A stretch of DNA of 64,000 nucleotides from Entophlyctis helioformis (lineage: Eukaryota > Chytridiomycota > Chytridiomycetes > Chytridiales > Chytriomycetaceae). The stretch spans positions 1-64,000 of the forward strand of contig JAHLKH010000043.1 in assembly GCA_025526915.1 (NCBI GenBank). The letters run 5' to 3'. The notes under the pieces are model-generated. The model had not been told where the DNA came from and searched no databases. It saw only the letters and a program-made list of their open reading frames with translations. The translations under genes and the position numbers were made by a program. Positions 11,770 through 23,753 of the stretch are shown here, piece after piece. Each line of letters starts with the position of its first letter. Position 1 is the stretch's first letter.

Positions 11770-14491
11770 ATGGCCGTCACTCCCACCCGCCGTGGCAGCT
11801 CGACCAGCCTGTCGCTCCAGCAAGACCCGTCGTTGCCCGCTTCTTCCGCTGCTGCTTCTGCTTCCGCTGCCCACACTGCTTCTGCTTCCGCTGCCCACTC
11901 TGCACCGGCACCTGCTCTGCCAGCCGCCCACGACGCTCTGCCTGCCCACATGGCCGCTGCCGTCACCGCTGCCTCGTCGACATCCTCGTCGGCCGCCTTT
12001 GCCGTCGCCGTCGCCGCTGCCCTCTCCTCGAGCCCCCTCGACAAGTCCTTGCTGCTCGACCCGCCTGCCGCTGCTTCCACCGCCGTGAGTCTGCCTGCCT
12101 ACCTGCCTGCCTGCCTGCTTGCCTGCCTGCCCGATCTGCCTACTCACTCTCTCACTCGCTCGCTCGCCTGCTCCTCCGCTCTCCCTGTCGCCCCGCCCCC
12201 AGACCGCCCCCTCCTACAAGTTGGATCTCTTGTCCTCAACCGCCTCTTCGTCAGACCACGCCGACGCCCTGCCGCCTGCAGCCGTCGTGCCAGAGTCTGC
12301 CTCGCTCTCTGCAAAGAATGGCGGCACCGCCACCACGCCGCTCTCCAGTCGCCGCAGCCCCTTGACTCTGCACGCCCCTGCTCCCATCTCGACAGGCGCC
12401 TCTGCTGCACCAACTGCTGCTGCTGCTGCCACATCGACAAGCAACGGCGACATTCTCTCCGCTGCTTCGCCCAGTGCACCATCTGACCGCCGCCTCACAA
12501 CCCGCGCTTACTCTGCCATTGACTACGAGAGCGCAAACGCCCGTGCCCATGCCGCCCGCGACCGTGGCCGCTCTCCAACCGCCTCGGAGCTGGAGCTGCG
12601 TCGCTCGCGTGACCTGCTCGACGGCGGCTCGCGGCCTGCCTCGGCGCTGTCGCCAAACATGCGCCGCAACACGGTCGGCGACGGCATGCACCTCACCAAC
12701 AGCATCACCAACACACCCACATTTGCCACACCCACATCTCCAGCCACTGCCTCTGCCGCTGCCGGCGACATCAGCCCAACGGCGCGCCGTCCAGGCTCCC
12801 ACGACTTTCTCGCAAACCACCGTCGCTCGGTCCGCCAACGCTCTGAGCGCGAAGTCCTCGTGGGCACCCCCGTCAAGGAGGGCCACGTCAACTTTATGCT
12901 CATGTACGACATGCTCACGGGCATCCGGATCTCGGTCTCGCGCTGCAACGCCAAGCCGCTTCGCGAGCTGGTTGCGGAAGACTACACCGCTGCACACAAG
13001 CTCGCCTTTGACGCCACAGGTAACGAAATGACCCCGTCGTCAAAGTACGACTTCAAGTTCAAGGACTACGCGCCGTGGGTCTTTCGTCGTGTCCGCGAGG
13101 CATTCCATGTCGATCCGGCTGAATACCTCCTCTCCCTGACGGGCAAGTACGTGCTCTCGGAGCTCGGCAGTCCCGGCAAGAGCGGCAGCTTCTTCTACTA
13201 CTCGCAGGACTACCGCTTCATCATCAAGACCATCCACCACTCGGAGCACCAGTTCATCCTGCGCATCCTGCAGCACTACTACGAGCACATCCGATCCAAC
13301 CCGCACACGCTCATTTCCCGCATCTTTGGTCTCCACCGTGTCAAGCTGCCTGGAAACCGCAAGATCCACTTTGTCGTCATGGGCAACGTCTTCCCGCCCA
13401 ACAAGGACATCCACGAGACGTACGATCTCAAGGGCTCCATCGTCGGTCGCTCCATCCCCGACGAGGAGGCGCGCAAGAACCCGCGCGCTGTCATGAAGGA
13501 CCTGAACTGGCTCGACCGCGGCCGCAAGATCCTTCTCGGCCCGGAGAAGCGGAAACTGCTCATTGAGCAGCTTGAACGCGATGCTACTGTGAGTTGCCAA
13601 GCGCTTCTTTGCAGTGTTGCTGATTGCATCCTCTTTTGCTGACGCTTTCCCCTCCATCTCTGCTCTCCCAGTTCTTGATGGCACACAACATCATGGACTA
13701 CTCGTTGCTTGTTGGCATTCACGACAGCGTGCGCGGAAACAAGAGCAACATTCGTGACACGACCCTGTCCGTCTTTGAGCCCAACTACGAGACGCTGTCT
13801 CGCCGTGCAACAGCAGTGACGCGCGGCACCAAGGCCCAGATCATCAAAAAGGCCAACGCTGCCGCCGAGACAGACATGCTCGGCCCCTCCACATCCAGGC
13901 TCCCCGACATGTCGCCTCCCGAGCGCCGCTACTGCATCTTCTATCAAGACGAGGGCGGCTTTGGAGCATCCGACGAGCGCAACTTGCCGCTCAAGGAGAT
14001 CTACTACCTCGGCGTCATTGACATTTTCACATACTACAGCGCGTCCAAAAAGGTCGAGACGTTCTTCAAGTCGATTGGAAACGACAGGGTATGTGGCTTT
14101 GCGTCCCTGTCTTGTTGCTGCTGGCATGCGTGACTGACCCTGGCTCCTCTCGTCGTCTCCCACTTGCTGCATCCAGACCAAGATTTCTGCCGTCAGACCA
14201 TCCCTGTACGGCCGGCGGTTCCTCGACTTTATGAAAAACTCGATCCGTGGCTTCTCGGACGACAACACATCAGCAGCCCAAAGCCCGTTGTTGGGGCAGC
14301 TGCCGTCTTCGTCCGACACCCCTGAGCATGGCCAGATGGCTGGCCTGTCCGAGTCGCCCAAGCCGTCTCCTGGACTGGCACCGCTCCAACACATGCCGTC
14401 GTTCTCGAGCGCAACGAGATCTGCGTCTGGATCTCCCTCGACCCAGTTGCCAGAGCAATCCTTGACACAACCGCAGGGACACACGGCATAG
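11770..14491 (+). CDS. MSS4: Phosphatidylinositol-4-phosphate 5-kinase
   Basis: Makes PI(4,5)P2 at the plasma membrane, governing actin and endocytosis. Exons 11770-12084, 12203-13588, 13672-14088 and 14177-14491, 810 aa. The first 340 residues are Ser/Ala-rich and disordered. The kinase domain then starts: glycine loop GKSGSFFYYSQDYRFIIKT, catalytic segment HNIMDYSLLVGIHDS, metal-binding IDIFTYYS and the activation loop ISAVRPSLYGRRFLDFM. The tail is Ser/Pro-rich. Only the PIP5K/PIP4K family has the IMDYSLL signature. The long Ser-rich N-terminus resembles fungal Mss4. In the activation loop I see no Glu or Ala in the known substrate-deciding position, so substrate choice between type I and II enzymes rests on overall similarity. 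Confidence 0.93.
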
Positions 14492-14680
14492 TTTTCGCCG
14501 TGGTGTCTCGTTACCCCCTTTCGTTTTACTATTGTTTCTTTTCTCGGCTATATTTTCTTCTTGCATTGAACCAACCACGTTCAGTTTTCCTTTATAGTTG
14601 CCCCGTCCACTGCGAGCCATCCACCAAAATGGCACGGCGCGAGCACTTCATCTTGATCTCAACACGACAAACAGCTCCTT

Positions 14681-15064
14681 CTAAACCGCGTTGTTGGCAA
14701 CGACGGGTGTCGTCGCAAACATTGACTCTATTGCCAGGGCAATGTCATCTACTCGGACCAGCAACCCCACCCTAAGCACGCTGGCAGGCTCGACAAAGGA
14801 CGTGCGTCCCGTGCATCCTTGCAAAGCCGTGTCTTGAATGCGTCCACTGACACCTGCGTGTTGGCTTGCGGCACCTGCACAGTTGGCAGAACAACAACCG
14901 CAGGCTCGGCGTCCATCCCATTCTGGAGGAGGGACTGCCACGCCGACTGCAGCGCTTAAAGGACCGCTCAAGGCAAGACCGCCGCTTGACGCACAGGTGC
15001 TGCAGCTCGACTCCGGCGAGCCCGCCGTCATGCTGTCCAGCAAAGACCAGTCCAAGTCGCCCAT
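14681..15064 (-). CDS. Small hypothetical protein (127 aa)
   Basis: Single uninterrupted frame starting MGDLDWSLLDSM and ending ATTPVVANNAV. It is rich in Cys (CSTCASS; CGCCSANC), Ala and Gly with no recognised domain. It starts 150 bp from the WDR60 ATG on the other strand, with a TATATA element between, and converges on PIP5K. Its start, normal codon use and the placement in an otherwise empty 700-bp stretch favour a gene, but a chance ORF in GC-rich DNA is possible. Confidence 0.4.
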   Translation of the reverse strand: MGDLDWSLLDSMTAGSPESSCSTCASSGGLALSGPLSAAVGVAVPPPEWDGRRACGCCSANCAGAASQHAGVSGRIQDTALQGCTGRTSFVEPASVLRVGLLVRVDDIALAIESMFATTPVVANNAV

Positions 15065-15110
15065 GCAAGTGTCGCTTGTTTGGGCATCGCATGTCGCCTT
15101 GTTGGTCGCG

Positions 15111-15116
15111 TATATA
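15111..15116. promoter_or_regulatory. TATA-like element TATATA
   Basis: TATATA stands about 100 bp upstream of the WDR60 start at 15214 and about 50 bp upstream of the divergent small hypothetical gene, and could serve either. Confidence 0.45.
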
Positions 15117-15213
15117 CGTGTCACACACAACACGACACGACACTCGACGACACCAGACGACGTCAATGAGCTCGGTTGGCTGACATGTCTGCCCATGCTG
15201 CAACAGTCGGCCC

Positions 15214-18200
15214 ATGTCGAGCGCTCCCAAGCGTGTGTCTGCATCGCCCGCGACCCAAACGCCGTTGCCGGTCGATGCCACATTCACGTTCAAGTCGACT
15301 CCCAAATCCCTCGCGAGTCCGTCACGCAGCCGCACGTCAACGTCGGACGCTGTGCCGGTCGCTGACCTCGCCCACCGTCCAACACAGCAGCCCAACACGC
15401 CCGGCACGCCTGCTGGACACAGCCGCCAACGGACCATCGACTCGCTCAAGTATGACGACGATTTCGACACATACGACGGTGATGGGTTTGAGCCGTTTGA
15501 CGAGCCAGTCGAGTCGCTGCTGCCCGAACCATCATCCGCCCCAGCCGCTGCTGCTCCGAGGCCGTCTGATCTTGACGATGTACGGCTACCATCTTGTCTG
15601 CGCCGTGTCGTTGGCGGGTTGGGGTACGATTGCTGACTCGACAGACATGCTGGGCTGTGCTGCCGGTAGCTGCAACGCGCCATGGCTGAAGAGAACGCGC
15701 GTGTGGCGTTGGGCCAGCCCATCTACGTCCCCCCGACGCCGGTCGCACACGATTACCGCTACAACCGCAGCCCATCGCGAGGAACCAGTGGTTAGTGGCC
15801 TCGCATCCATGGATACAGTCTCGACTCCTGCACACACACAGACAACCATAGACAGACACTCACATCCCTGATCCCAAAACATGGCCAGCCGGCGCGTCCA
15901 AGAACCTCAGCGGCAGTCGCAGTGGCGGCATGATCGGATCCCACGACAGGCTGGACACCATGCCGACAAAAGCAGCAGTCTCGTCGTCGTCGTCGTCCTC
16001 GCTGGCCAGAGTGGCGTCGTCCAACCTGCCCCAGCGGCAAACGGTCGATCTCAAGGCTGCCCAAGAGCGTTCGGAGCGCGAGCGGAATGGCCTCGCCATG
16101 CAGCAAAACCGTATCAAGCGCGCCAAGGTGTGTGGCTCTGTGTGATCGCGTGTATGATCGCGTATGGTCGTGTGGCCGTCCAACAACCACAACCCATTGT
16201 GCACTCCACGCCACGCATCCGCCTCTGCTAACACGCCGCCACGCTGCCGTACCAAACCACTACCACCACCACCACTACCACCACCACCAAAACAACAATA
16301 GGATCTCGCGAACCTCATCGACCTCGACTTTATGTTCTACGACATCTTTGACCTGTCGCCGCTCAACGAGTACGAGCTGTATGTGCGCAACTACGGCATT
16401 TCGAATGCGGCGCAGGCGCAGACGCAGACGGGAGACGACGGCGTCGAGCGCGAGACGCAGACGGACGACTGGGACGTGCAGGACCGGTGGGTGCAGGCGA
16501 GTCCCGGCGGCACCGTGCTCGTCGAGTGCGGCGTCGGCGTTCCCGCTCTGCCGTGGCTGGGCTGGGCTGGCGGCCAGAGAGGCAGTGCCGGCGCCAGTGG
16601 TGGTAGTGGCGCGAGTGGTGGTGGCGCGGATGCCCAGCGCGATGAGCTCAAGGCGTGGGCTCAAGAGGCGTTCAAGAAATCGCGGCGTGGCGGTGTGGCG
16701 GCTGCTATGGGCATGGACTCGGTGCGGCTGGTACGCTTCCTCAGGCGCTCGTCGCAGGTCATGGATATTCTCCTCGAAGAGAACGCCGAAGAGTTTGGCG
16801 TCGATGGATCGTCGTCCTTTGGCGGCATCGGCACATTCGAGTTTAGTCGCGGGTTTGCAGAGCTCAATGTACCGCCGTGGCTGGAAGGTGGTGTGTGTGT
16901 GTGTGGTGTCTGTGCTCTTCCTCTGTCTTGTGGATGATGCTAGACGCGCGTGACTGATGCTGGACGCGGGTGGCAGGGCAAGCCATCGCAGACATGTGCT
17001 TCACGCCGGGCGATTACAGGTCGCTGCTGATTGCATGGAAAGGCGTCTCCAAACCGTTCCATCCGTCCTTTCCAACAACACAGGGCGTTCTCCTAGTATG
17101 GCGGCTCAACGACCCAACCCGGCCGTACAGGTAAGCAACAGTCAGCGCGTCGCCGTCACGGTTGTTTGCCGGCTCATGTCTGCTGTGCGGGGGGACAGGA
17201 TGCTTGTCTGCGAGTCGCAGATCACATGCTGCTGCTTTGCACCGACCAAGCCCTACTTTGTGTTTGCGGGGACCAAGGATGGCAGCATCCAGATGTGGGA
17301 CCTGCGCGAACTGCCCGGTGACCACGTGTCGGTTCGCCTTGGATCGGGCAAGCCGGGCGAAGACCAGACGATCGTGGCACGCGTTCCGAGCTACAGCACG
17401 GATGGCGTGTACACCAAGCAGCGTGTGCACGAACACGCCGTGTCGGCTATTATTCCGCTGCACAAGTACGGAAGCGGTGCTATGGATGGGTCTGCATCTC
17501 CATCAACTGCTCCGGTGGCGGATGACGAGTCTGGGTCGTTTCAGGTCGCAACGGTCGATAGGTCTGGCGCATTCCAGCTATGGGTTCGTTTGGAAATCAG
17601 ATATGGAGCCGCTTGGCGTATGAACACTGAACCATCGATGGCGATGCATAGGTCGTGGTCGAAGTCAGAGACAGCGCGGCGGCCACAGAGATTGACTATG
17701 GGTTGCGCATTGGGAGCCGTGTCAAGCTGATGCGCAGCAGCCACTTTCAAATCCAGCATCCAGACAGGCAAGATTCGTGGCTGCTTGTCTTGCATTATCG
17801 CTTGCACTCTCCATGCCATGCAGGACTGACAGGCACATGCCAAACAGACACGCATTTACACGCGACCTGATGGTCAGCGACTGCAAGTTCCTGCGCAACA
17901 ACATTGACAGGTTCCTGGTGGCCACCGATGCCGGCTTCGTTGTGCAAGAGTCGCGGTTCAGAGACCGGTGCCATCCGCGTCTGTTTGAGCCGCAAGCAGC
18001 CGCAGCCATTCCATCACTCCTGTCGACACCGCAACTCGCACGCGCAGATGCCGTCACCACCATCGAGACGTGCCCGCACTTGCCGACGCTCTTTTTGGCC
18101 GGATACACGTCAGGCATGATCGCGCTCTTCTCGACGCACGTCAAATCCGCCCTCATGGCTTGGCACACGATCAAGTCAGGCATCCACAGGCTAGCCTGGT

Positions 18201-18583
18201 CGCCCCACCGTCCAGCCGTGTTCACAGCGCTGGACGTCAACGGCAACCTGTACGTGTGGGACATGCTGGAAAGCGAGCAGGACCCACGCTACGTGGTCGC
18301 GTCGTCGGTCCTGTCGGCTGCGCCATCCACCTCCTCGTCGCGGCAGACGCGCACGCCTTGCCACATTGCCTGCAGCCCGACGGCCGTGTCGGCCACCTCG
18401 CGCGCGTCGCTGCAAAACCTGATGGCGGCCGCGAGTCGCGGAGCGACCTTGGTCATTGGCTTTGACGACGGCAGCCTGCAGGTGCATCGGCTTGACCCCG
18501 AGATGGCCGAGATGGCCGTCGACGAGGAGAAAGAGTTTGAGACGTACATCCAGGGTCTCGTGCATGCGAGCTTGTCCAGATAA
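15214..18583 (+). CDS. DYNC2I1: WDR60-like dynein-2 intermediate chain
   Basis: Intermediate chain of the dynein-2 motor, which drives retrograde intraflagellar transport. Exons 15214-15579, 15670-15790, 15889-16127, 16302-16887, 16977-17130, 17199-17583, 17652-17767 and 17824-18583, about 908 aa. The N-terminal half is low-complexity and acidic (YDDDFDTYDGDGFEPF) with a charged helix (AAQERSERERNGLAMQ). The region LSPLNEYELYVRNYGIS...VERETQTDDW matches WDR60's light-chain-binding area. WD40 blades follow, for example FVFAGTKDGSIQMWDLR and FTALDVNGNLYVWDM. Intron 7 starts with GC at 17768. The last acceptor could also be 17832, and the exon 4 donor could be 16891. All phases close without frameshift. 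Its presence says the organism builds a flagellum. Confidence 0.92.
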
Positions 18584-18893
18584 AATCCATCATCTCGCAT
18601 CCTGTGCTTCTCCCTTTCTTGTTGTCGTGGATGCTGTAAGCTGTTCATGTCCGTGAACGCGTCGCTCGTCGCGTCTGTTGGACAGCCAGATGTGAAGCAG
18701 GCCGCAAAGCGTCGAGACAGGCGATACGGACATGGGGCACGCAAGCCGCCCAGGCAGGTCGATACCGTTGCCTAGAATGACTCTACTGGCTGTCCTGACC
18801 CTCTGTATCAAGCACAGCCGGCTTGAACCTATCCACCATCTGCCTGCATCCTCGGAGGCAGCAGCAGCAGCACCAACACACGCATTGGGACAC
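18584..18893 (+). other. Spacer between WDR60 and the next gene
   Basis: The 310 bp hold the 3' end of WDR60 and the promoter of the next gene. The downstream frame stays open back to an ATG at 18732, so the protein could start there, but the more plausible ATG is 18894. Confidence 0.4.
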
Positions 18894-20284
18894 ATGTCGT
18901 CCGTGGCATACGGAGGCTACGTTCCTGTCCAGCAACCGCCCATGATACTCATGCCATTCTTTGGCCTCCCGTCCCTCCCCATGATGGCCGCCGTTGGCCA
19001 TCCAGCCGCACCACAGCCAGGCACACTCATCCAGCCCGTCTTCGCGTCCCAACCGCCATGGCCGACACCGCCACTCGCAACAGCCCCATTGCCGCCACAC
19101 CAAACACGTGCGCACCACGGCACCAGCCATGACCAGCATGCTGATGAGCACGGAGATGTGGCCGACGACAGCGATGGCGGAGACGATGGCGTCTCGCAAT
19201 GCAGCAGCGACCGACCATCGACTCCTGATGCGGAGACTGCGTACATGTCGCATCTGTTGACCGAGATGATTGACCATGTACGGTATCCCATCCCATATGG
19301 ACGTGTACGCATATCAGCATGCCAGCCATCTAACACTGCCCGACAGGAAACCATTCCAGACCTTCTCGTCGAGATCGCCGTGGACGAGTACTATCCTGTA
19401 AGCCCCTCACTTGGCGGATATGTATGGGGTGTGCGTGTCCTCTCTCCCTTGTCCAGTTCCCCCAGTTCTCACATGAATGACATGAACGACATGAACGATG
19501 TGAATGGCGGCCAAGTGGACCAAATCGCGCGCGTTCAAGGTGCATTGGATGGCCTACCACTTGATGGAGAACGCCGTGCAGGATCTGATGCGGGCCGTGT
19601 TGCGGGACGTGATATCCGACGAAGCGACTCTGTAGGTCGTGGTAGCAGTGGCAGTGGTCGTTATGACAGACAGACACTAAAGCGGGCGGTCGCAGGTACA
19701 TGCAACAGACGGGAACAGAGGCCGAGCCGTATGTCGTGAGACGCGAGTTGATGCAGGTGATGGACGAGGAGATACGCGAGTGTGTGCGGCAGGCGGTGGA
19801 CGAGGTCGCTGCTGAAAACGTGGCCGCTGCCAGGGCTGACCGGCTGCTTGGCTCGCTCATTGACGAGATCATCATTGACGAGCGTGTGGTGCGTTTGACG
19901 GATGCATGGATGGGTTCTCTCGCCATGGCCGTGGTGCTGACAAGGATGGGTGTGGACAGGCTGACGACGCGTACTATGAGGACATGGCCGATGACGTGGC
20001 CGAGTGGCTGCTGCAAGACGAGATCGAGACGGCCGTTCAAGCGCAGATTGTCGCATCAGGCAAAGAGGTGCACTGGAATGCAGTGTACCAGCTGCTCAGG
20101 AACACGGCTGACCCTTCCCAACATGCGACAGATGGGTCTCACCCTGTCCGCACGCCAAACGAAACCAACTTCGGTCACGGCTGACACGGTCATGTCGATG
20201 CTGCTTCACGACATCTTGCTGGACCAGCTCCTGACGCGCATGGTTGCTGACCCAGCTTCCGATCCGCAGCAGCCACCATTGTGA
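18894..20284 (+). CDS. Unknown helical protein, possible flagellar factor
   Basis: Exons 18894-19397, 19516-19631, 19696-19888, 19960-20067 and 20132-20284, about 357 aa (54 more residues if the upstream ATG at 18732 is used). The N-terminus is Pro/Met-rich (PMILMPFFGLPSLPMM) and disordered, with acidic patches. From about residue 110 come repeated amphipathic helices of one style: HLLTEMIDHV, IPDLLVEIAVDEYY, MENAVQDLMRAVLRDVI, ELMQVMDEEIRECVRQAV, LLGSLIDEIIIDERV, VAEWLLQDEIETAVQAQI and MLLHDILLDQLLTRMV. I do not recognise the family. Its location directly downstream of WDR60 on the same strand is only weak evidence for a flagellar role. The exon 2 acceptor (ccaag at 19515) sits beside an ATGAA/CATGAACGA repeat and is the weakest point of the model. 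Confidence 0.6.
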
Positions 20285-20352
20285 AAACCCAACAGTCTTG
20301 CACAATATATTGTACATTCACCCAGGCCGCCTCGTGCCATTGCAGTGCATCA

Positions 20353-23300
20353 TCATTGACGGATCTCGTCGACCGACACAGACCGGTATCCAAACGCGAC
20401 ATTCTCGGGAGAGTTGCCAGTTGCCACAACAGCCATGCGGCTCGTGTTGCTGCGGCCTAACGCGCTAGCAGCAAACAGCCGCAGGTCGTCAAGCGTGTAC
20501 TGCTTCAGATGGCGAATGCGGCGGCCCAGACTGCCATAGTCGGCGTCTTCCTCGTACGTCATGTAGTTGAGGTACCGCAGCTTGGCCGAGAGTCGGTCAA
20601 ACGGCTGCTCCAGTCGCGCGATCGTCGACGCCAGGATCGTGTCGAAGCGTGCTTGCACCGTCGCGTCCTCGCTCAGCTCGCGCTGGAACTGCTCGTAAAA
20701 CAGCTCGATGCGTGCCAAGAGGTCGCGGGGATCGTATGCGTTCGACTGCACACTCGCGTGCAGGAACAGGTGCTTGTCGACCTGGTACGAGCCCGACGAC
20801 ACCATGTATCCAGTCTGCCCTCACATGCAGCCAGCCGTCAGCCAACGCATATCACGGCAGAGTGGAGACGAGCCCGTGTGCCAAGGACGCTACCTGCTGC
20901 TTGGTGCGAAGCTCGGAAAAGAACGGCTCCTTCATCAGCTTGCTCAGAACCTCTTGCCCGGTCCGCCGGGTGTCATCGCGCGGTCCGAGGTACGCACCCC
21001 AGAACACGGCATTGCCCTTGGTGTCGACGTCCATGGTGTGCATCAAGGGCCGGTCGCCTCGGAACGGCCGCACTCTGGCGTTCCGGACGGCATCTGCCGA
21101 GCACGGTGATCCAGGCAGCAGATTCTGGACAAGCGCAAGCGCGGCGTGTGCATCCGCCTCACTGGCATTACCGCCCACAAACGCCTCGATCAGCCGCGAC
21201 TCGAAGAGACGGCTGACAAAGTGCGTCAGCTCATCCAGCGTGACACTGTCGGCCGCCTCTGCAAGCTGCAGCATCCCCCGCAATCCACGGCAGCAGAGCC
21301 GTCAGTCTCCCAACAACACGCATTGTAATCGCAACGGCAACGGCAATCGCAACGACAGTGCACCCACCTGACTCGACAAGCACGCCTCATCATACAGCAG
21401 GTACGAGAACATCTCGCTTGCTTGGCTGACGGGCTGGTTGCGTCTCGCGTTGTGGTAGCTGCGCGACAGCGTGGCGCGGAAAATGTCAAACTCGGCTTGG
21501 TTGAGACCAGGGCTCCGGAGCCGCTCGACAACGTCTGCAAGGAGCCGCAGCGACTGCTGGCTGTATCCCTCGACGCTAAAGCCAATCCCTGTGCCCTGCA
21601 GGCCATGCACGTCGTAGTGGAGCCCTGCTGCCGACGCGTCATAGCCGAGCTCGGTCAGACGCTCAGTCACGAACCTGTTGGATGGTGTTGTGCACACGCG
21701 TCAGTGGCTTCCCGACACACGCGTGGCCATGCGTGCATCCATGCGTGCATGGCTTGCCTCATGTAGAGAGACGACAGACACTGGGATCGAGCATCGCCAG
21801 GCCGGATCATTGGAGTCTTGACACGGAACAGATACGATGCTTCTGGAACCAGAAACTCCGTGTCAGCATAATAGTGCAGCGTGGCACCCTCGTTCTTGAG
21901 CAGCAGCACGGGATCTTTGGGCTCGGATGCACTCGTCGTCAGCAACTTGAGGTCGTCGGGAATGAACGGGTTGGGCAATGGGTACGTGATCCCGCTATGC
22001 TCTGCCGAGGATGTGGTCTGCGCATCGGCAGCTGCCCCAGACAGTGACGGAGCAATCGCATCGACCGGGAACACGGCATATGCAGCACCCATCCACTTTT
22101 CGCGGCAGTCGAGCGGAACGGGAGCATCGCGTGCGATCATGGTGTATACGGCCGTTTCGGGTGTGAGGCTCTTCCACAGGTCGTCAATCAGCCCGGCATT
22201 AAAGTCGCTAATGGCGTACGACCGGTTCGGGAACGTGTCGATGCCCTCGCGTCTCAGAATGCCGCAGTAGCGTGTCGACACCGACGATGACCGCTGCTGG
22301 TACTCGTATGCCACCTTGCTCATGTAGTTGACCTCGTTGAGAATGTACGACGGGTACGGACGCGTCTGCAGCGTGGCAATCGCGCTGTGCACATGAGCCA
22401 GAACGGTGCGCCATTCGGCAACGCCGCGCTCGGTCAGGCTGATCGAGATGTCAAACGTGGCATTGTCCGCACCAATCGTGTTTTCTCCAGCAGAGAGCCC
22501 CTCTGCAAGACCCTGCTCGCGAAGCAGCGACAGCAGAGACCCATGACCCTCGTAGCCAAGAACGTGCGACAAGAGCGACGCAGTCTTGGTTTCGAGCTGG
22601 GTGAACTTGGTGTCGATTTCCCACGACATGGACAGCTCCTTGAGGTTCTTGACGGGCTCGATCCACACCATCTGGCCATCGAGCGACTTTGGAAATATGC
22701 GGCGGCCGACCGTCGACAGCTTGGCCAGGTTGTGGTTGGGGATGGGCGAGAATGCCTGCTCAATCTTGCCCACAAGCACGTCGATCGGCTCTTTGCCCTG
22801 CACCACCAGATGCATCGAGTTTGCACTGTAGTATGTCTTGAACCTGGCGCACATCAGTGTCAGTGCAACAGAAGGAGAGAGACAGACAGAGTTGAGCCGA
22901 GTGGATGCGCAACCAGTCGCGCCACGCCGTTCACTAACCATTCTTTGAGATATGCCTGGTCGATCAGCTTCATGGTCTCGAGGTTTCCCGTGTTGAACAT
23001 GGCAAACGGATGGTCCTGGTTGGCCAGCTCCTTCTTGACGTGCAGCACACGCCATCCGTCCATCTCCATGTTCTTGCGGAACTCTTCGTCGACCGCATTC
23101 ATCTCGCGGCTCACACACGACTCGTTGAACAGCGGCTCGTAAAAGAAGCGCGAGAACCGGTCCAGCGCACCATCGAGCGCCGAGGGGGTGATGCCCGAAA
23201 AGTAGTACATGGAGTGATCGCTGGCCGTGTAGCCGTTCAAGCTGCCGTTCGAGTCCAGCACGAACCGCTCGTAGTCGTTCTCGGACGGGTACTTTTGGGT

Positions 23301-23696
23301 GCCGAGGAACAGCATGTGCTCAAGGAAGTGCGCCGTGCCGGCGTGGCGGCCGTCCATCCAGCTGCCTGCCTCGGTGCTCAGCGCGGCGCCGGCTGTGGGC
23401 GAGTTGGGATCGGAGATGGCAATGGCGCTCAGGCCGTTGGCCAGCCGCAGCTTGCGCACCTGCTGGTCCTTGAGCTGCGGCGTGCGAATCTGGAGCGGAA
23501 ACGTCCATGGCAGCGTCACGACCGAAGACGAGGACGAAGGCGGCTGCGGAGCCGAGCGAGACAGCGGCGAAGACGACAGCAGCCGCGAGTGTGTGCCGGC
23601 CGAGAGTGCAGCCATGCATGGCTGCCTGCTCGGCTGCCTGGCAAAGGCAGCGTGTGCTCTGTGGCGGCCAGCGAGTCGTGCAGCGCTGCTGAGCAT
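20353..23696 (-). CDS. Insulinase-family metalloprotease (M16A) with mitochondrial-type N-terminus
   Basis: Zinc peptidase of the insulysin/Ste23/nardilysin type that degrades peptides inside a closed chamber. Exons 23696-22939, 22843-21758, 21674-21368, 21265-20894 and 20814-20353, 994 aa, the usual length. The inverted zinc motif HFLEH lies in GTAHFLEHMLFLGTQKYP. NGYTASDHSMYYFSG and FYEPLFNESCVSREMNAVD follow, and the C-terminal half contains LRTKQQ-TGYMV. The first 60 residues are Arg/Ser/Ala-rich without acids until PQLKD (MLSSAARLAGRHRAHAAFAR), which looks like a mitochondrial presequence. Intron 2 has a GC donor (21757) and all phases close. It starts 57 bp from the start of the opposite-strand gene at 23754. 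Confidence 0.92.
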
Positions 23697-23753
23697 TCGG
23701 CCAACGTTTGCGAGATCGTCGAAAAGCATTTGGCGGCCGATTGGGTTGGCACA

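Noticed and set aside
23010..23753. Upstream extension of the 1200-aa gene's open frame
   Set aside because: It runs opposite the first insulinase exon, whose M16 motifs are clear. Openness is explained by that exon's codon bias, so I start the gene at 23754.
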